Positions 26,697-35,604 of a stretch of DNA of 52,152 bases are shown here, one piece after another (the first letter of the stretch is position 1; every line of letters starts with the position of its first letter). A program made the translations under genes and the position numbers. Source of the DNA: an uncultured Corynebacterium sp. (GTDB taxonomy: Bacteria; Actinomycetota; Actinomycetes; Mycobacteriales; Mycobacteriaceae); contig NZ_CALZFS010000003.1 in NCBI RefSeq assembly GCF_945649885.1, forward strand, positions 1 to 52,152. Reading direction: 5' to 3'. The notes under the pieces were generated by a model that was not told the origin of the DNA, did not search any database, and worked only from the letters and a program-made list of their open reading frames with translations.

Positions 26697-27785
26697 TCAG
26701 GGATTTGAATGCTCTAACCCCGAGGTGTGATCGTTCCCCCTGGTTTTGAGCCAGTCCAACATGACTGTCTGTGCCTGTTCGCGGACTGGTTTGAGGGAGA
26801 GGAAGACATCATGGCGGGCCCCGTCAAGTGGGCGCACAGTAACTCGTGACCCAGGCCTGCTCAGGTGTGGAGACCATTTCTTAATATGCTCCACGTCCAG
26901 GACGGCATCGTTTGAGTGGATTTCCGGTCCTTCCTTTCGTGTGAGGTAGGAAGTAGCTGAACACAGGGTCAGTACATCCATGTCCACATTGATGGTGTCC
27001 CGGTGGATGGCGACATGACCGGCCATGATGGCACGTAACCATCCGACGTTCTTCCGGTGTCCTTCAATGGGCTTCAGTGTTACATCGAAGTTCCATTCCC
27101 CTTCGTGATCCCGGTGGATGGAACGGCCATAGGTGCCCAGGCCATCACTGGGCAGAACCCTTAAGGGTTGACGCCTGCCCAGCCAGTTGATGACCGGTCG
27201 GGCAGCTTTGACCAGTCGGGGAGGGTGCATCATGTCCAACCAGGGACTGTTGAGAATCAGTCCTGTGATCTGTGCGTGCCTATCGGGTGCAGTTTTTCTC
27301 ATATGATCCAACCAGAGCGGGGTAATGAGGCCGCCGGTGGAGTGTGCGACCGGAAAGAAGGCTGGATGGTGCTGCGCCGTGATTATGTCGGTGGCAGCGT
27401 TGAGGTCAGGGAAATAATAGGACAGGTCTGACACGTAGTGCCAGAGTTGCCCTGGCCGGTGGGAGCGACCGCATTTGCGTAGATCAAGGGCATAGATGGC
27501 ATAACCCTGGGAATGGAAGAATTCAGCAAACTCGGTATGGAAGAAGTAGTCCGTCATTCCGTGAATCCACAACAGTGCGGGACGTTGGAGGAATTCGGCG
27601 AGATCAGTTCCTTCAGGAAGGTGGCGCACCAGGGTTGCGTAGACATCAGTTTCGTTGTCCGGGTCTGATCCCAGGGGGATGGTCAGATTCTGGTAATTGC
27701 TTCCCAAGATGTCTTCCCGCCACCCAGCAGAGTCCAGGGCGGTTTCATTGGTGCCACCTTCAGTGTTTAGTCCCATGCCAACCAA
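26697..27785 (-). CDS. Alpha/beta-hydrolase (monoacylglycerol-lipase-like)
   Basis: A protein of 362 aa. The nucleophile elbow is AHSTGG (Ser149); WIHGMTDY near 73-80 is the oxyanion-hole region; LDVEH and GARHDVF near the C-terminus offer the Asp and His of the triad. No signal peptide, so cytoplasmic. It lies directly upstream of mtr in the same orientation, as Rv2854 does near mtr in M. tuberculosis. Substrate unknown; a lipid ester is plausible from family resemblance. The start could be the ATG at 27785 or the ATG three codons later. Confidence 0.85.
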   Translation of the reverse strand: MVGMGLNTEGGTNETALDSAGWREDILGSNYQNLTIPLGSDPDNETDVYATLVRHLPEGTDLAEFLQRPALLWIHGMTDYFFHTEFAEFFHSQGYAIYALDLRKCGRSHRPGQLWHYVSDLSYYFPDLNAATDIITAQHHPAFFPVAHSTGGLITPLWLDHMRKTAPDRHAQITGLILNSPWLDMMHPPRLVKAARPVINWLGRRQPLRVLPSDGLGTYGRSIHRDHEGEWNFDVTLKPIEGHRKNVGWLRAIMAGHVAIHRDTINVDMDVLTLCSATSYLTRKEGPEIHSNDAVLDVEHIKKWSPHLSRPGSRVTVRPLDGARHDVFLSLKPVREQAQTVMLDWLKTRGNDHTSGLEHSNP

Positions 27786-28183
27786 GATAGGTCAAAGGTC
27801 ATGCCTCATGAGTATGGGCACCTGGGCTTCTGGGGGTGAGGCGTAGGTAGATAGAAGGTGCACAGGGGCCCTGGAGTTCAGCGGTCGGCAGCGCGGTGAG
27901 CACTGCCGGAGTGGCACAGAACATTAAAGGGGGTGGTCAGAGGGGTGGGTTGAAAACGGATCGGCTAGTTTAAATTGAGGGTATTTACGTACCCCTGTTC
28001 CGGCAGGCGTACACTACCTAGCTACGGACAACGTGCACCTGTGTGGCCTTGATGACGTCAGGGGACAGGTGTGTGCCAAGCGTTGCAGTCAATTCGTCCT
28101 GTACATAAGCAGTGTGAAGCACCATAAGTGATGCACCTGCTGGTGTTCGGCAGACAACTCGCGGAGATAAAAGGAAGTTGAAC
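27786..28183. promoter_or_regulatory. Control region and leader of mqo
   Basis: This 398-base gap separates the divergent hydrolase gene and mqo. It contains an inverted repeat GGGTA/TACCC (27979-27983 and 27990-27994), a -10-like TACACT at 28010-28015, and then a leader of about 160 bases with complementary CACCTGT and ACAGGTG segments near 28035 and 28065. The proximal part (27786-27975) shows nothing I can name. Confidence 0.4.
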
Positions 28184-29686
28184 ATGTCAGATTCCCCGAA
28201 GAACGCACAGAAGGTCACCGACGAGGCTGATGTAGTCCTCGTTGGTGCTGGAATCATGAGCGCCACTCTCGGCGCTATGTTGCGCCAGCTGGAGCCAAAC
28301 TGGTCCCAGGTGATCTTTGAGCGTTTGGATGGAGCGGCACAGGAGTCGTCCTCCCCGTGGAACAACGCCGGTACCGGACACTCAGCGCTGTGTGAGCTCA
28401 ACTACACGCCTGAGAAAAACGGCAAGATCGACATCTCCAAGGCTGTCGATATCAATGAGAAGTTCCAGGTGTCCCGCCAGTTCTGGGCGCACCAGGTTGA
28501 AGAGGGAATTCTTTCTGATCCCTCGGAGTTCATCAACGCCGTTCCCCATGTGTCCTTCGGCACCGGTGCGGACCAGGTTGAGTACATCAAGAACCGTTTC
28601 AATGCACTGAAGGATCACCCTCTCTTCCCGGGGATGGAGTACTCCGACGAGGAGGCTACCTTCTCCGAGAAGCTACCTCTCATGGCTGAGGGCCGTGACT
28701 TCTCCAAGCCGGTTGCCATCTCCTGGATTAACGAGGGCACCGACATCAACTACGGTTCCCAGACCAAGCAGTTCCTCAAGGCTGCCCAGGATGGCGGCAC
28801 CGATATCCGCTATGGCCATGAGGTCAAGGACATCAAGCAGGATGGTTCCAAGTGGAAGGTCACCGTCAAGAACGTCCACACCGGTGACACCCAGACCATC
28901 CGTGCGAACTTCGTATTCGTCGGCGCTGGCGGCATGGCTCTGCCACTGCTGCAGAAAGCAGGCATCCCCGAGATCCGTGGCTTCGGTGGTTTCCCGGTGT
29001 CCGGCCAGTGGCTGCGTTGCACCAATGAGGAACTCATTGAGAAGCACGCTGCCAAGGTCTACGGCAAGGCATCCGTTGGTGCCCCACCGATGTCTGTTCC
29101 ACACCTGGACACCCGCGTGATCGATGGCGAGAAGGGCCTTCTCTTCGGTCCCTATGCCGGCTGGACCCCGAAGTTCCTCAAGGAGGGCTCCAACCTGGAC
29201 CTGTTCACCTCCTTGAACCCATCCAACCTGACCTCCATGGTCGGCGTCGGTGTGCAGGAACTCGGTCTGACCAAGTACCTGGTCACTGAGGTTGTCAAGG
29301 ACCAGAAGGCTCGCATGGAAGCTCTGCGCGAGTACATGCCTGATGCCAAGGATGAAGACTGGGAGCTGATCACCGCTGGTCAGCGCGTTCAGGTAATCAA
29401 GCCTGTGGGTGCCCCACGCTTTGGTTCCCTGGAATTCGGCACCACCCTGATCAACAACTCCGAGGGGTCCATCGCCGGTCTGCTCGGCGCGTCCCCGGGA
29501 GCATCCATTGCTCCTGCCGCAATGATCGAGCTGCTCGAGCGTTGTTTCGGTGACCGCATGATCGACTGGGGCGAGAAGCTCCATGAAATGGTTCCTTCCT
29601 ACGGCAAGAAGCTCACCAATGAGCCTGAACTGTTTGCTGAGCAGTGGGCACGTACCCAGAAGACCTTGAAGCTCGAAGAGGCATAA
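28184..29686 (+). CDS. mqo: Malate:quinone oxidoreductase
   Basis: A protein of 500 aa starting MSDSPKNA at 28184 with AAAAGGAAG upstream; this matches the C. glutamicum enzyme from the first residue, against a TTG two codons earlier. It is a peripheral membrane FAD enzyme oxidising malate to oxaloacetate with electrons passed to menaquinone, the main TCA malate oxidation step in corynebacteria. FAD-binding [13 protein letters not shown] near residue 18; conserved [22 protein letters not shown] near 53-74; C-terminal [20 protein letters not shown]. The tail KTLKLEEA is the same as in C. glutamicum. Confidence 0.97.
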   Translation: MSDSPKNAQKVTDEADVVLVGAGIMSATLGAMLRQLEPNWSQVIFERLDGAAQESSSPWNNAGTGHSALCELNYTPEKNGKIDISKAVDINEKFQVSRQFWAHQVEEGILSDPSEFINAVPHVSFGTGADQVEYIKNRFNALKDHPLFPGMEYSDEEATFSEKLPLMAEGRDFSKPVAISWINEGTDINYGSQTKQFLKAAQDGGTDIRYGHEVKDIKQDGSKWKVTVKNVHTGDTQTIRANFVFVGAGGMALPLLQKAGIPEIRGFGGFPVSGQWLRCTNEELIEKHAAKVYGKASVGAPPMSVPHLDTRVIDGEKGLLFGPYAGWTPKFLKEGSNLDLFTSLNPSNLTSMVGVGVQELGLTKYLVTEVVKDQKARMEALREYMPDAKDEDWELITAGQRVQVIKPVGAPRFGSLEFGTTLINNSEGSIAGLLGASPGASIAPAAMIELLERCFGDRMIDWGEKLHEMVPSYGKKLTNEPELFAEQWARTQKTLKLEEA

Positions 29687-29701
29687 AAGTCCCTTTTCTT
29701 C

Positions 29702-29761
29702 CACCACACGCCCCTCCCCTGTGACACCAGCACTGGTGTCACAGGGGAGGGGCGTGTGGTG
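29702..29761. terminator. Very long perfect hairpin after mqo
   Basis: Arms 29702-29730 and 29733-29761 are perfectly complementary over 29 bases, separated by two bases. It begins 15 bases after the mqo stop. No T-run follows on either strand, so the length, not a U-tract, would have to cause termination or 3'-end protection. Confidence 0.75.
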
Positions 29762-29825
29762 TTGTGGAACCTGATGCTTGTCGACGCTCACCCCTGTGCC
29801 ACTGGTGGGGAGTATCCTGTGGGGC

Positions 29826-30737
29826 ATGCAGAGAATAATCCCGAACATCTGGTGCAGCGGCAATGCAGATGAGGTCGCTGCATTCTACGAATACGCCTTC
29901 GAATCAGTCCCCGGAGGAATAGTCATCCGGTCGGTGGAGCAGTATCCACAGGAGGGACTGCTTGACTTGCAGGAGGACCTGGCAGGGGAGACACTATCCA
30001 TCACCCTGGAGATCAGTGGTTTCCGCATCGTCCTGATCAATTCCGGTGATGAAATCCGTCCGACCCCGGCCTTGAACTTCATGCTGAATTTTGATCCCCT
30101 CATGGGCTCTGACATGGACAAGGTACAAAGCCTTGTCTGGGATCGTCTGAAGGAAGACGGTCGCGTGCTCATGGAGTTGGGGGAGTATCCCTTCAGCCAG
30201 AGCTACGGCTGGGTGGAGGACAGATTCGGGGTGGGGTGGCAACTGATTTCCACTGATCCGGAAGGGGCAGCCCGCCCCTTTGTCCTCCCATCATTAATGT
30301 TTGGTGGAGCAGCCCAGAACAAGGCTGCTGCAGCCCAGGAGCAGTGGGTGGAGGCATTTCCTGATTCCAGTGTGGGAGCACGCGCATATTATCCGGAACC
30401 CACAGGCCCCGCTGAAGAAGGTGCGTTGATGTTCTCAGAGTTCCAGTTGGCTGGTCAGTGGTTCACCGCCATGGATTCCGGGGTTGAACAGCAGGAGTCC
30501 TTCACCCCGGGAGTGTCTCTGATGTTTGAGGCTGATGGGCAGGAGGAACTGGACCGTGTCTGGGAGGCACTCTCAGCTGTGCCGGAGGCGGAACAATGCG
30601 GTTGGCTGGTGGATCAGTTCGGGGTGAGCTGGCAGATTGTACCGAGCATCCTCGGTGAACTACTCACACACCCTGGGGCGTTTGAGAAGTTGATGAACAT
30701 GAAGAAGATCGAAATGAAGGATTTCACCACTCCATGA
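29826..30737 (+). CDS. Tandem VOC-superfamily (PhnB-like) protein
   Basis: A protein of 303 aa made of two related halves: IIPNIWCSGNADEVAAFYEYAF begins the first (about 1-140) and PSLMFGGAAQNKAAAAQEQW begins the second (about 155-300). Both have the PhnB/3-demethylubiquinone-methyltransferase-like VOC pattern, including SYGWVEDRFGVGWQL and CGWLVDQFGVSWQIV. The function is not known. ATG at 29826; TATCCT at 29813-29818 ends 7 bases before it, so it may be leaderless. Its TGA overlaps the ATG of the CobB-like gene (ATGA), implying coupled translation. Confidence 0.82.
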   Translation: MQRIIPNIWCSGNADEVAAFYEYAFESVPGGIVIRSVEQYPQEGLLDLQEDLAGETLSITLEISGFRIVLINSGDEIRPTPALNFMLNFDPLMGSDMDKVQSLVWDRLKEDGRVLMELGEYPFSQSYGWVEDRFGVGWQLISTDPEGAARPFVLPSLMFGGAAQNKAAAAQEQWVEAFPDSSVGARAYYPEPTGPAEEGALMFSEFQLAGQWFTAMDSGVEQQESFTPGVSLMFEADGQEELDRVWEALSAVPEAEQCGWLVDQFGVSWQIVPSILGELLTHPGAFEKLMNMKKIEMKDFTTP

Positions 30738-31870
30738 CAACACCGGGTCTGGTCCTTACAGGACTATCTTCCGGCAGTGGACAACTCGATATCCTTGATG
30801 ACCTGTGCAGCCACCTAGACATATCTCACACCATCGCCTGTTTTAGCGCTGGCATGGTTGTACCCGGGTTCCGCCTACTGGATCCGGTGATGTGTGGAGT
30901 GGAGACAACAGTTGATCTCTACACAGAAGCCAGCCAGGGTGCGGATGTGGCGGTGATCATAGGACCCGGTGGGCTTTTTGATGCCCCACAGCTTCCCGGG
31001 GATCACACCAGCATGTCGGACACGGCGCCGGCGTCACCTGCCCACCTGGCAGTCCTCCTCGGGCTGCCGGTGGTGCTGGTTGTTGATGTCACTGGGATGT
31101 TCCAAACGGTTGGTGCTGTGATCAAGGGGATGACCATGATGGATCCGGAGGTGCGGATCCAGGGGGTGATCCTGACAGGATATGCCACTGCAACACACCG
31201 GGAGATGTGCCGTGTGGCCGTGGAAGCTCAGGGTGTCTGGGTGGTGGACAGCATGGATGAGATTGTCCAACTCGCTGAGCATCCGACAGCAGGTGACAAT
31301 GTCGCTGGTACCGGGGGTGACAAGCCAGGCGTCGATAAGTGTCCCGGTGACCCGGTGGTCGCGTTGAACACCGGTGCATCGCCGGAGTGGCAGGATGTGC
31401 TCGGTGCTCTGGGAGCCTGTGTGGTGGACTTTGATCCCCTCACGGAAGATATTCCGGCATGTGATGGTCTGATCATCGATGGCGCGACAGCCCCGGATCT
31501 GGAGCGATATGTTGCCAGCACCAGACCATTGTATGTTCAGGGGCCTGCTGCCTGGCAGGTGGCTCACCAGCTCGGGGTGGATGCGGATGCCGGTGCTAAT
31601 GAGCCTGGTCTTTACCGGGAAGCTGTGTCCTTGACGGGCTCAGTGATGTTTCCCGCAGGTCAACGAGTGGTGGGTGTTGATACAGCCGGAGCAATCCTGA
31701 CGGAGGCTGCTGGTTGGGACCCTGTGTGGGCCTGGCGCAGCAATGATGGACAAGTGGTGCGGGAGGGTTTCCACCGGGGAAATATAGCCGCCACCGCATT
31801 ACGCATTCACCCCGCTGCGGTGATTAGGACACCTGCCATCGCAAGTTTCCTGGCGGCGTGTACCCACTAA
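30734..31870 (+). CDS. CobB-like (cobyrinic acid a,c-diamide synthase family) protein lacking catalytic residues
   Basis: A protein of 378 aa, somewhat shorter than CobB (about 450). Family features: LTGLSSGSG near residue 8, GADVAVIIGPGGLFD, LGLPVVLVVDVTGM and DPEVRIQGVIL. The P-loop reads SSGSGQLD instead of SSGSGKTT, so the ATP-binding Lys is lost. In the C-terminal glutaminase-like half the expected A-E-C-x-G nucleophile segment reads YVQGPAAWQ, with no Cys. The frame is open throughout and coupled to the VOC gene. It is probably inactive as CobB: either an early pseudogene or a repurposed protein. It ends overlapping the convergent selO by 4 bases. Confidence 0.75.
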   Translation: MTTPGLVLTGLSSGSGQLDILDDLCSHLDISHTIACFSAGMVVPGFRLLDPVMCGVETTVDLYTEASQGADVAVIIGPGGLFDAPQLPGDHTSMSDTAPASPAHLAVLLGLPVVLVVDVTGMFQTVGAVIKGMTMMDPEVRIQGVILTGYATATHREMCRVAVEAQGVWVVDSMDEIVQLAEHPTAGDNVAGTGGDKPGVDKCPGDPVVALNTGASPEWQDVLGALGACVVDFDPLTEDIPACDGLIIDGATAPDLERYVASTRPLYVQGPAAWQVAHQLGVDADAGANEPGLYREAVSLTGSVMFPAGQRVVGVDTAGAILTEAAGWDPVWAWRSNDGQVVREGFHRGNIAATALRIHPAAVIRTPAIASFLAACTH

Positions 31871-33357
31871 GTTCCACAAAATGTCATGTAGTCCTCCTCA
31901 AAGCCATCTGGGCTGGGTTGCTCAAAGCTCTCAGACCCCGGCTGGCGGTCAAAGGGATTGAGCACCCGCGCCAGAAGTTCATGGAATGCCTCCCACTCAC
32001 CGGCAACTGCCTGTTCCAGGGCAGCCTCCACCAGGTGGTTACGTGGGATGTAGACGGGGTTGATCTGTTGCATCGCCGTGACATCAGGATCATGGCCTAA
32101 CCAGCGCTGGGTCCAATCCTCAAATCCTTCAGGGGCAACAGAATTGCTGTCCCAGTCACTCAAGGTCCGGTTCATGGTGGTCAGGTCAGGGGAGTGGGTG
32201 CGTAGAAGCTCCAGATAATCCTTGACCAGTTGATACACACCATCAAGTGAGGGATCCAGACCTAAGCTGAGTGCCATCTCCTGATGGAAGGCTTCCTGGT
32301 AGCGATCATTATAGGTACCCATGATGTGCTGGGCCTGCTCCATTCCTTCATCAGGAGTCTCACCGAGCAGCGGAATCAGCGTTTCCACCAGACGTGCCAG
32401 ATTCCATCCCAGGATCACCGGCTGGTTGGCAAACATATACCGGGAGTGGTGATCAATGGAACTGAACACAGCGTCATCGCGGTAGCGCTCCATGAAGGCA
32501 CACGGACCATAATCAATGGTTTCCCCCGACACCAGGGTGTTATCGGTATTGAGCACCCCATGGACGAAGCCAAGCCGCATCCATTTTGCTGCGGTATCAG
32601 CTTGGGCCTGCATGATTAATTCAAACATCGTGCTGTACAACTGCGGTGAGGGTTCTACCTCTGCACCGGCTTCCCCAGACAGCTGTGGGAAGTGACGCAT
32701 GATCACATGGTCAGCCAGGCGACGGGATAGATCCACCCCACCGGAGATATTGGCGTACTGAAAGGAACCGACACGGATATGGCTGCTGGCCACCCGCACC
32801 AGAACCGCGCCGGGCATGACCATCTCACGTTGGACCTTTCTGCCGGTGGTGATCACAGCCAGTGACCGTGTGGTGGGAACCCCCAGGGCCGCCATGGCCT
32901 CGGAAATGATGTATTCACGCAGAACTGGACCCACGGCGGAACGACCATCGGCACCGCGTGAATAAGGGGTCCGACCAGAGCCTTTGAGGTGGATATCCCG
33001 CAGGACCCCGTCGGTGGACGGGGCCTCGCCCAGCAGGAGCGCGCGACCATCACCCAGACTGGGGACAAACTGTCCAAACTGATGTCCGGCATAGCCCTGC
33101 GCCACCATCTTCGTGGTCGGTTCCGGGTTGCGGCCGAGTAGGAAATCAACACCTGCATCGGTGCGTAGCCAATCCGGATCCATTCCCAAAAGGCGCGCGA
33201 GATCCTCATTGAGGACCACCAGGGTGGGGTCAGGTTGCTCTTCACCCTGCCAATCAGTGGCCATTTCCGGGAGGTCTTTCGCGAAACGTGCCTCGAGGGT
33301 GAACGGTGCCGAGTTGTGATCTGATGAGGATGTGTTCGGACTCGTAGGGGTACTCAT
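31867..33357 (-). CDS. selO: SelO family pseudokinase (protein AMPylase)
   Basis: A protein of 496 aa, normal SelO/YdiU length. Members bind ATP upside down and transfer AMP to Ser/Thr/Tyr of proteins, linked to redox stress. Motifs: GYAGHQFGQF, LKGSGRTPYSRGADGR, the active-site HGVLNTDN and DYGP. The C-terminal FCGT contains the conserved Cys that is selenocysteine in some eukaryotic homologues. A TAGGCT box (plus 33364-33369) ends 6 bases before the ATG, consistent with leaderless transcription. It is divergent from cobA across only 41 bases. Confidence 0.93.
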   Translation of the reverse strand: MSTPTSPNTSSSDHNSAPFTLEARFAKDLPEMATDWQGEEQPDPTLVVLNEDLARLLGMDPDWLRTDAGVDFLLGRNPEPTTKMVAQGYAGHQFGQFVPSLGDGRALLLGEAPSTDGVLRDIHLKGSGRTPYSRGADGRSAVGPVLREYIISEAMAALGVPTTRSLAVITTGRKVQREMVMPGAVLVRVASSHIRVGSFQYANISGGVDLSRRLADHVIMRHFPQLSGEAGAEVEPSPQLYSTMFELIMQAQADTAAKWMRLGFVHGVLNTDNTLVSGETIDYGPCAFMERYRDDAVFSSIDHHSRYMFANQPVILGWNLARLVETLIPLLGETPDEGMEQAQHIMGTYNDRYQEAFHQEMALSLGLDPSLDGVYQLVKDYLELLRTHSPDLTTMNRTLSDWDSNSVAPEGFEDWTQRWLGHDPDVTAMQQINPVYIPRNHLVEAALEQAVAGEWEAFHELLARVLNPFDRQPGSESFEQPSPDGFEEDYMTFCGT

Positions 33358-33398
33358 GGTGCCAGCCTAGCGATATGCACCGGCTAGGATATTGATCC
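33358..33398. promoter_or_regulatory. Compact divergent promoter region selO/cobA
   Basis: Both genes have a -10-like hexamer placed for leaderless starts: TAGGCT for selO on the minus strand (33364-33369) and TAGGAT for cobA (33385-33390). Neither start has a Shine-Dalgarno sequence. Any -35 contact for one gene would fall inside the other gene or its -10 region. Confidence 0.4.
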
Positions 33399-34169
33399 AT
33401 GAGTTTCGACGAATCCCCTCATCTCACTTCGTCCATCCAGAGTGTCACGCTCATCGGAGGTGGGCCGGGTGCATGGGACCTGATCACCGTGCGCGGTATG
33501 AACCGGCTGCAGGAGGCAGATGTCATCCTGGCAGACCACCTCGGGCCCACCAATGAACTGGACAAGCTCTGCGATATCTCCACTAAGGAGCTCGTGGATG
33601 TATCCAAACTTCCCTATGGGCGACAAGTTACCCAGGACCGCATCAATGAGATGCTCGTGGACTATGCCCAGGCCGGAAAGAAGGTCGTCCGCCTCAAGGG
33701 AGGAGACCCTTATGTTTTCGGCCGGGGTTTTGAAGAACTGGCCCACCTTGCGGAACATGGCATCACCTGTGAGGTGATCCCCGGGGTGACTAGTGCGATC
33801 TCTGTGCCGGGTGCTGCGGGTGTGCCGATCACCCAGCGTGGGGTGGTGCATTCCTTCACGGTGATCTCCGGACACCTGCCACCCGGTCATGAGAACTCGC
33901 TTCTGGACTGGGACGCATTGGCTAAAAGTGGTGGAACACTATCCGTGATCATGGGCGTGAAGAACGCTCCGAAGATCGCCACCGCACTCATGGCAGGCGG
34001 GCTATCACCTCAGACTCCGGTGGCCATCATCCAGGAGGGAACCCTGGCAGCCCAGAAATCTGTTCGCTGTTCCCTGGAGGAACTGGGAACGGTGATGGTG
34101 GAGGAAGGCATCAAACCACCAGCAGTCTATGTCATCGGAGAGGTCGCCGGACTCTCGAGTTCCCTGTAA
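33399..34169 (+). CDS. cobA: Uroporphyrinogen-III C-methyltransferase
   Basis: A protein of 256 aa. SAM-dependent methylation at C2 and C7 of uroporphyrinogen III to precorrin-2, the entry to sirohaem and cobalamin. Motifs: LIGGGPGAWDLITVRG, VILADHLG, RLKGGDPYVFGRG (SAM binding) and VIPGVTSAISVPGAAGVPITQRG. It lacks the dehydrogenase/chelatase domain of fused CysG. It probably survives the loss of B12 synthesis because sirohaem is still needed for sulfite or nitrite reductase. M. tuberculosis Rv2847c (cysG) holds the equivalent place. Confidence 0.94.
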   Translation: MSFDESPHLTSSIQSVTLIGGGPGAWDLITVRGMNRLQEADVILADHLGPTNELDKLCDISTKELVDVSKLPYGRQVTQDRINEMLVDYAQAGKKVVRLKGGDPYVFGRGFEELAHLAEHGITCEVIPGVTSAISVPGAAGVPITQRGVVHSFTVISGHLPPGHENSLLDWDALAKSGGTLSVIMGVKNAPKIATALMAGGLSPQTPVAIIQEGTLAAQKSVRCSLEELGTVMVEEGIKPPAVYVIGEVAGLSSSL

Positions 34170-34215
34170 AAACTCCCGAACCTGCAACGCCACAATGTTC
34201 GTGATACGGACGAAT

Positions 34216-34238
34216 TTTTACCCGCGTTGGGGGTAAAA
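34216..34238. promoter_or_regulatory. Inverted repeat in the cobA-chlI gap
   Basis: TTTTACCC (34216-34223) and GGGTAAAA (34231-34238) form an 8-bp perfect inverted repeat with a 7-base centre, about 50 bases after cobA. It may be a weak terminator or an operator for chlI. The rest of the 297-base gap has repeated GTATG motifs around 34360-34380 and no gene; I found no cobalamin riboswitch features. Confidence 0.4.
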
Positions 34239-34466
34239 CATCGCTCAGTGCCCACGTGTGCAAGTCGACGTGAAGGGAAAAACAGGTGTGGTGGGTAAGG
34301 TAACGAACATCCCTCCCTCGTGGTGGGCCCCTCGTAAATCACAGCAGGGCATCTCACGTATGCGTATGTGTATGCATAGACTCATGTGATTGACATGGTG
34401 ATGCTGAGAAATGGAGGGCCTGTGTCCCCGTGGGATGTCACTTGAACAGAACACACGGAAAGGTTC

Positions 34467-35585
34467 ATGCCACACACAATGTCTCCGAATCAGGTTGTCC
34501 GATATCCATTTTCAGCAGTGGTAGGCCAGGATGAACTCCGGCTCGCACTGATCCTCACCGCCATCTCCCCGCGCATCGGCGGAGTGGTCATCCGTGGTGA
34601 GAAAGGCACCGCCAAGACAACCACCGTGCGTGCATTCGCCGGGCTTCTCGACGGTGCCCCCCTGGTCAACCTTCCCCTCGGTGCCACCGAGGACCGTGTT
34701 GTCGGCTCCCTGAACATGGAGACCGTACTTACCTCAGGCAGGGCTGAATACCAGCCGGGCCTGCTGGCACAGGCTGATGGTGGCGTGCTCTACGTAGATG
34801 AGGTCAACCTACTTGCGGATCACCTGGTGGATGCACTTTTGGATGCCGCAGCCAGTGGCCGTGTCACCATCGAACGTGACGGCATCTCCCACTCCTCCCC
34901 GGCGAACTTCGTGCTGGTGGGCACGATGAACCCTGAAGAGGGCGAACTCCGCCCACAGCTGCTAGACCGTTTCGGCCTGGCCGTTGATGTGGCGGCTTCC
35001 GACAATCCCGAGGTACGTGTGGAAATCATCCGCAGGCGCCTGGGCTTTGAGGCCAACCCGGAGCAGTTCGTGGAGAAGTGGTCAGCACAAGACGCTGAGA
35101 CCGCTGAGCGCATCAGGGCTGCCAAGCAGCTCCTTGGTGAGGTTGAGCTTGCAGATTCCATCCTCTCCCAGATCGCCTGGCTGTGTGCCCGCACTGAGGT
35201 TGATGGCATGCGTGCCGATCTCGTGATCACGCGCACCGCCCTGGCACACGCCGCCTGGCAGGGGCGTACCCACATCACCAACGAAGATGTGGAGGTGGCA
35301 GCCCGCCTCGCACTCCCACACCGTCGCCGCCGCAACCCCTTCGACGCTCCGGAGATGGAGGAGCGCAAGCTTCAGGAGGTTCTCCAGGAAGCCCGTAACT
35401 TCTTCAAGGACAATGAGAAGGATGGGCCGGCAGCAAAGGTCACCGATGAGGAAACCAATGCGACGGCACTGAAGGACACCGAGAACCCCACCGATGAGGA
35501 AGGTCAGCAGGGAAGCTCCCAGGCGAAGGCCCAGACGACCGGAAAGGTAGGTTCTGCCGGCCACGGCGACACCTTTCGCTCCTAG
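34467..35585 (+). CDS. chlI: Chelatase-like AAA+ ATPase (ChlI/BchI type)
   Basis: A protein of 372 aa. [18 protein letters not shown] near the N-terminus, Walker [10 protein letters not shown] (about 43-51), Walker [13 protein letters not shown] (about 112-123), then [22 protein letters not shown] (sensor 1/Arg finger). The last 60 residues are a polar, low-complexity linker ending GHGDTFRS. In M. tuberculosis the homologue Rv2850c is a ChlI-ChlD fusion; here the protein stops in the linker. Mg- or Co-chelatases need a large BchH/CobN subunit, which is not in this window, so the metal or client is unknown. Confidence 0.9.
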   Translation: MPHTMSPNQVVRYPFSAVVGQDELRLALILTAISPRIGGVVIRGEKGTAKTTTVRAFAGLLDGAPLVNLPLGATEDRVVGSLNMETVLTSGRAEYQPGLLAQADGGVLYVDEVNLLADHLVDALLDAAASGRVTIERDGISHSSPANFVLVGTMNPEEGELRPQLLDRFGLAVDVAASDNPEVRVEIIRRRLGFEANPEQFVEKWSAQDAETAERIRAAKQLLGEVELADSILSQIAWLCARTEVDGMRADLVITRTALAHAAWQGRTHITNEDVEVAARLALPHRRRRNPFDAPEMEERKLQEVLQEARNFFKDNEKDGPAAKVTDEETNATALKDTENPTDEEGQQGSSQAKAQTTGKVGSAGHGDTFRS

Positions 35586-35604
35586 GGTTTTTAAACTCAA
35601 CACC

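Noticed and set aside
34170..34466. Possible cobalamin riboswitch upstream of the chelatase-like genes
   Set aside because: I could not find the conserved B12-box or the multi-stem layout; only an 8-bp inverted repeat is evident.
35590..35596. TTTAAAC, the classical -1 frameshift heptamer, between chlI and chlD
   Set aside because: It lies after the ChlI stop codon and ChlD is in the +1 frame, so it cannot work as a -1 slippery site joining the two.
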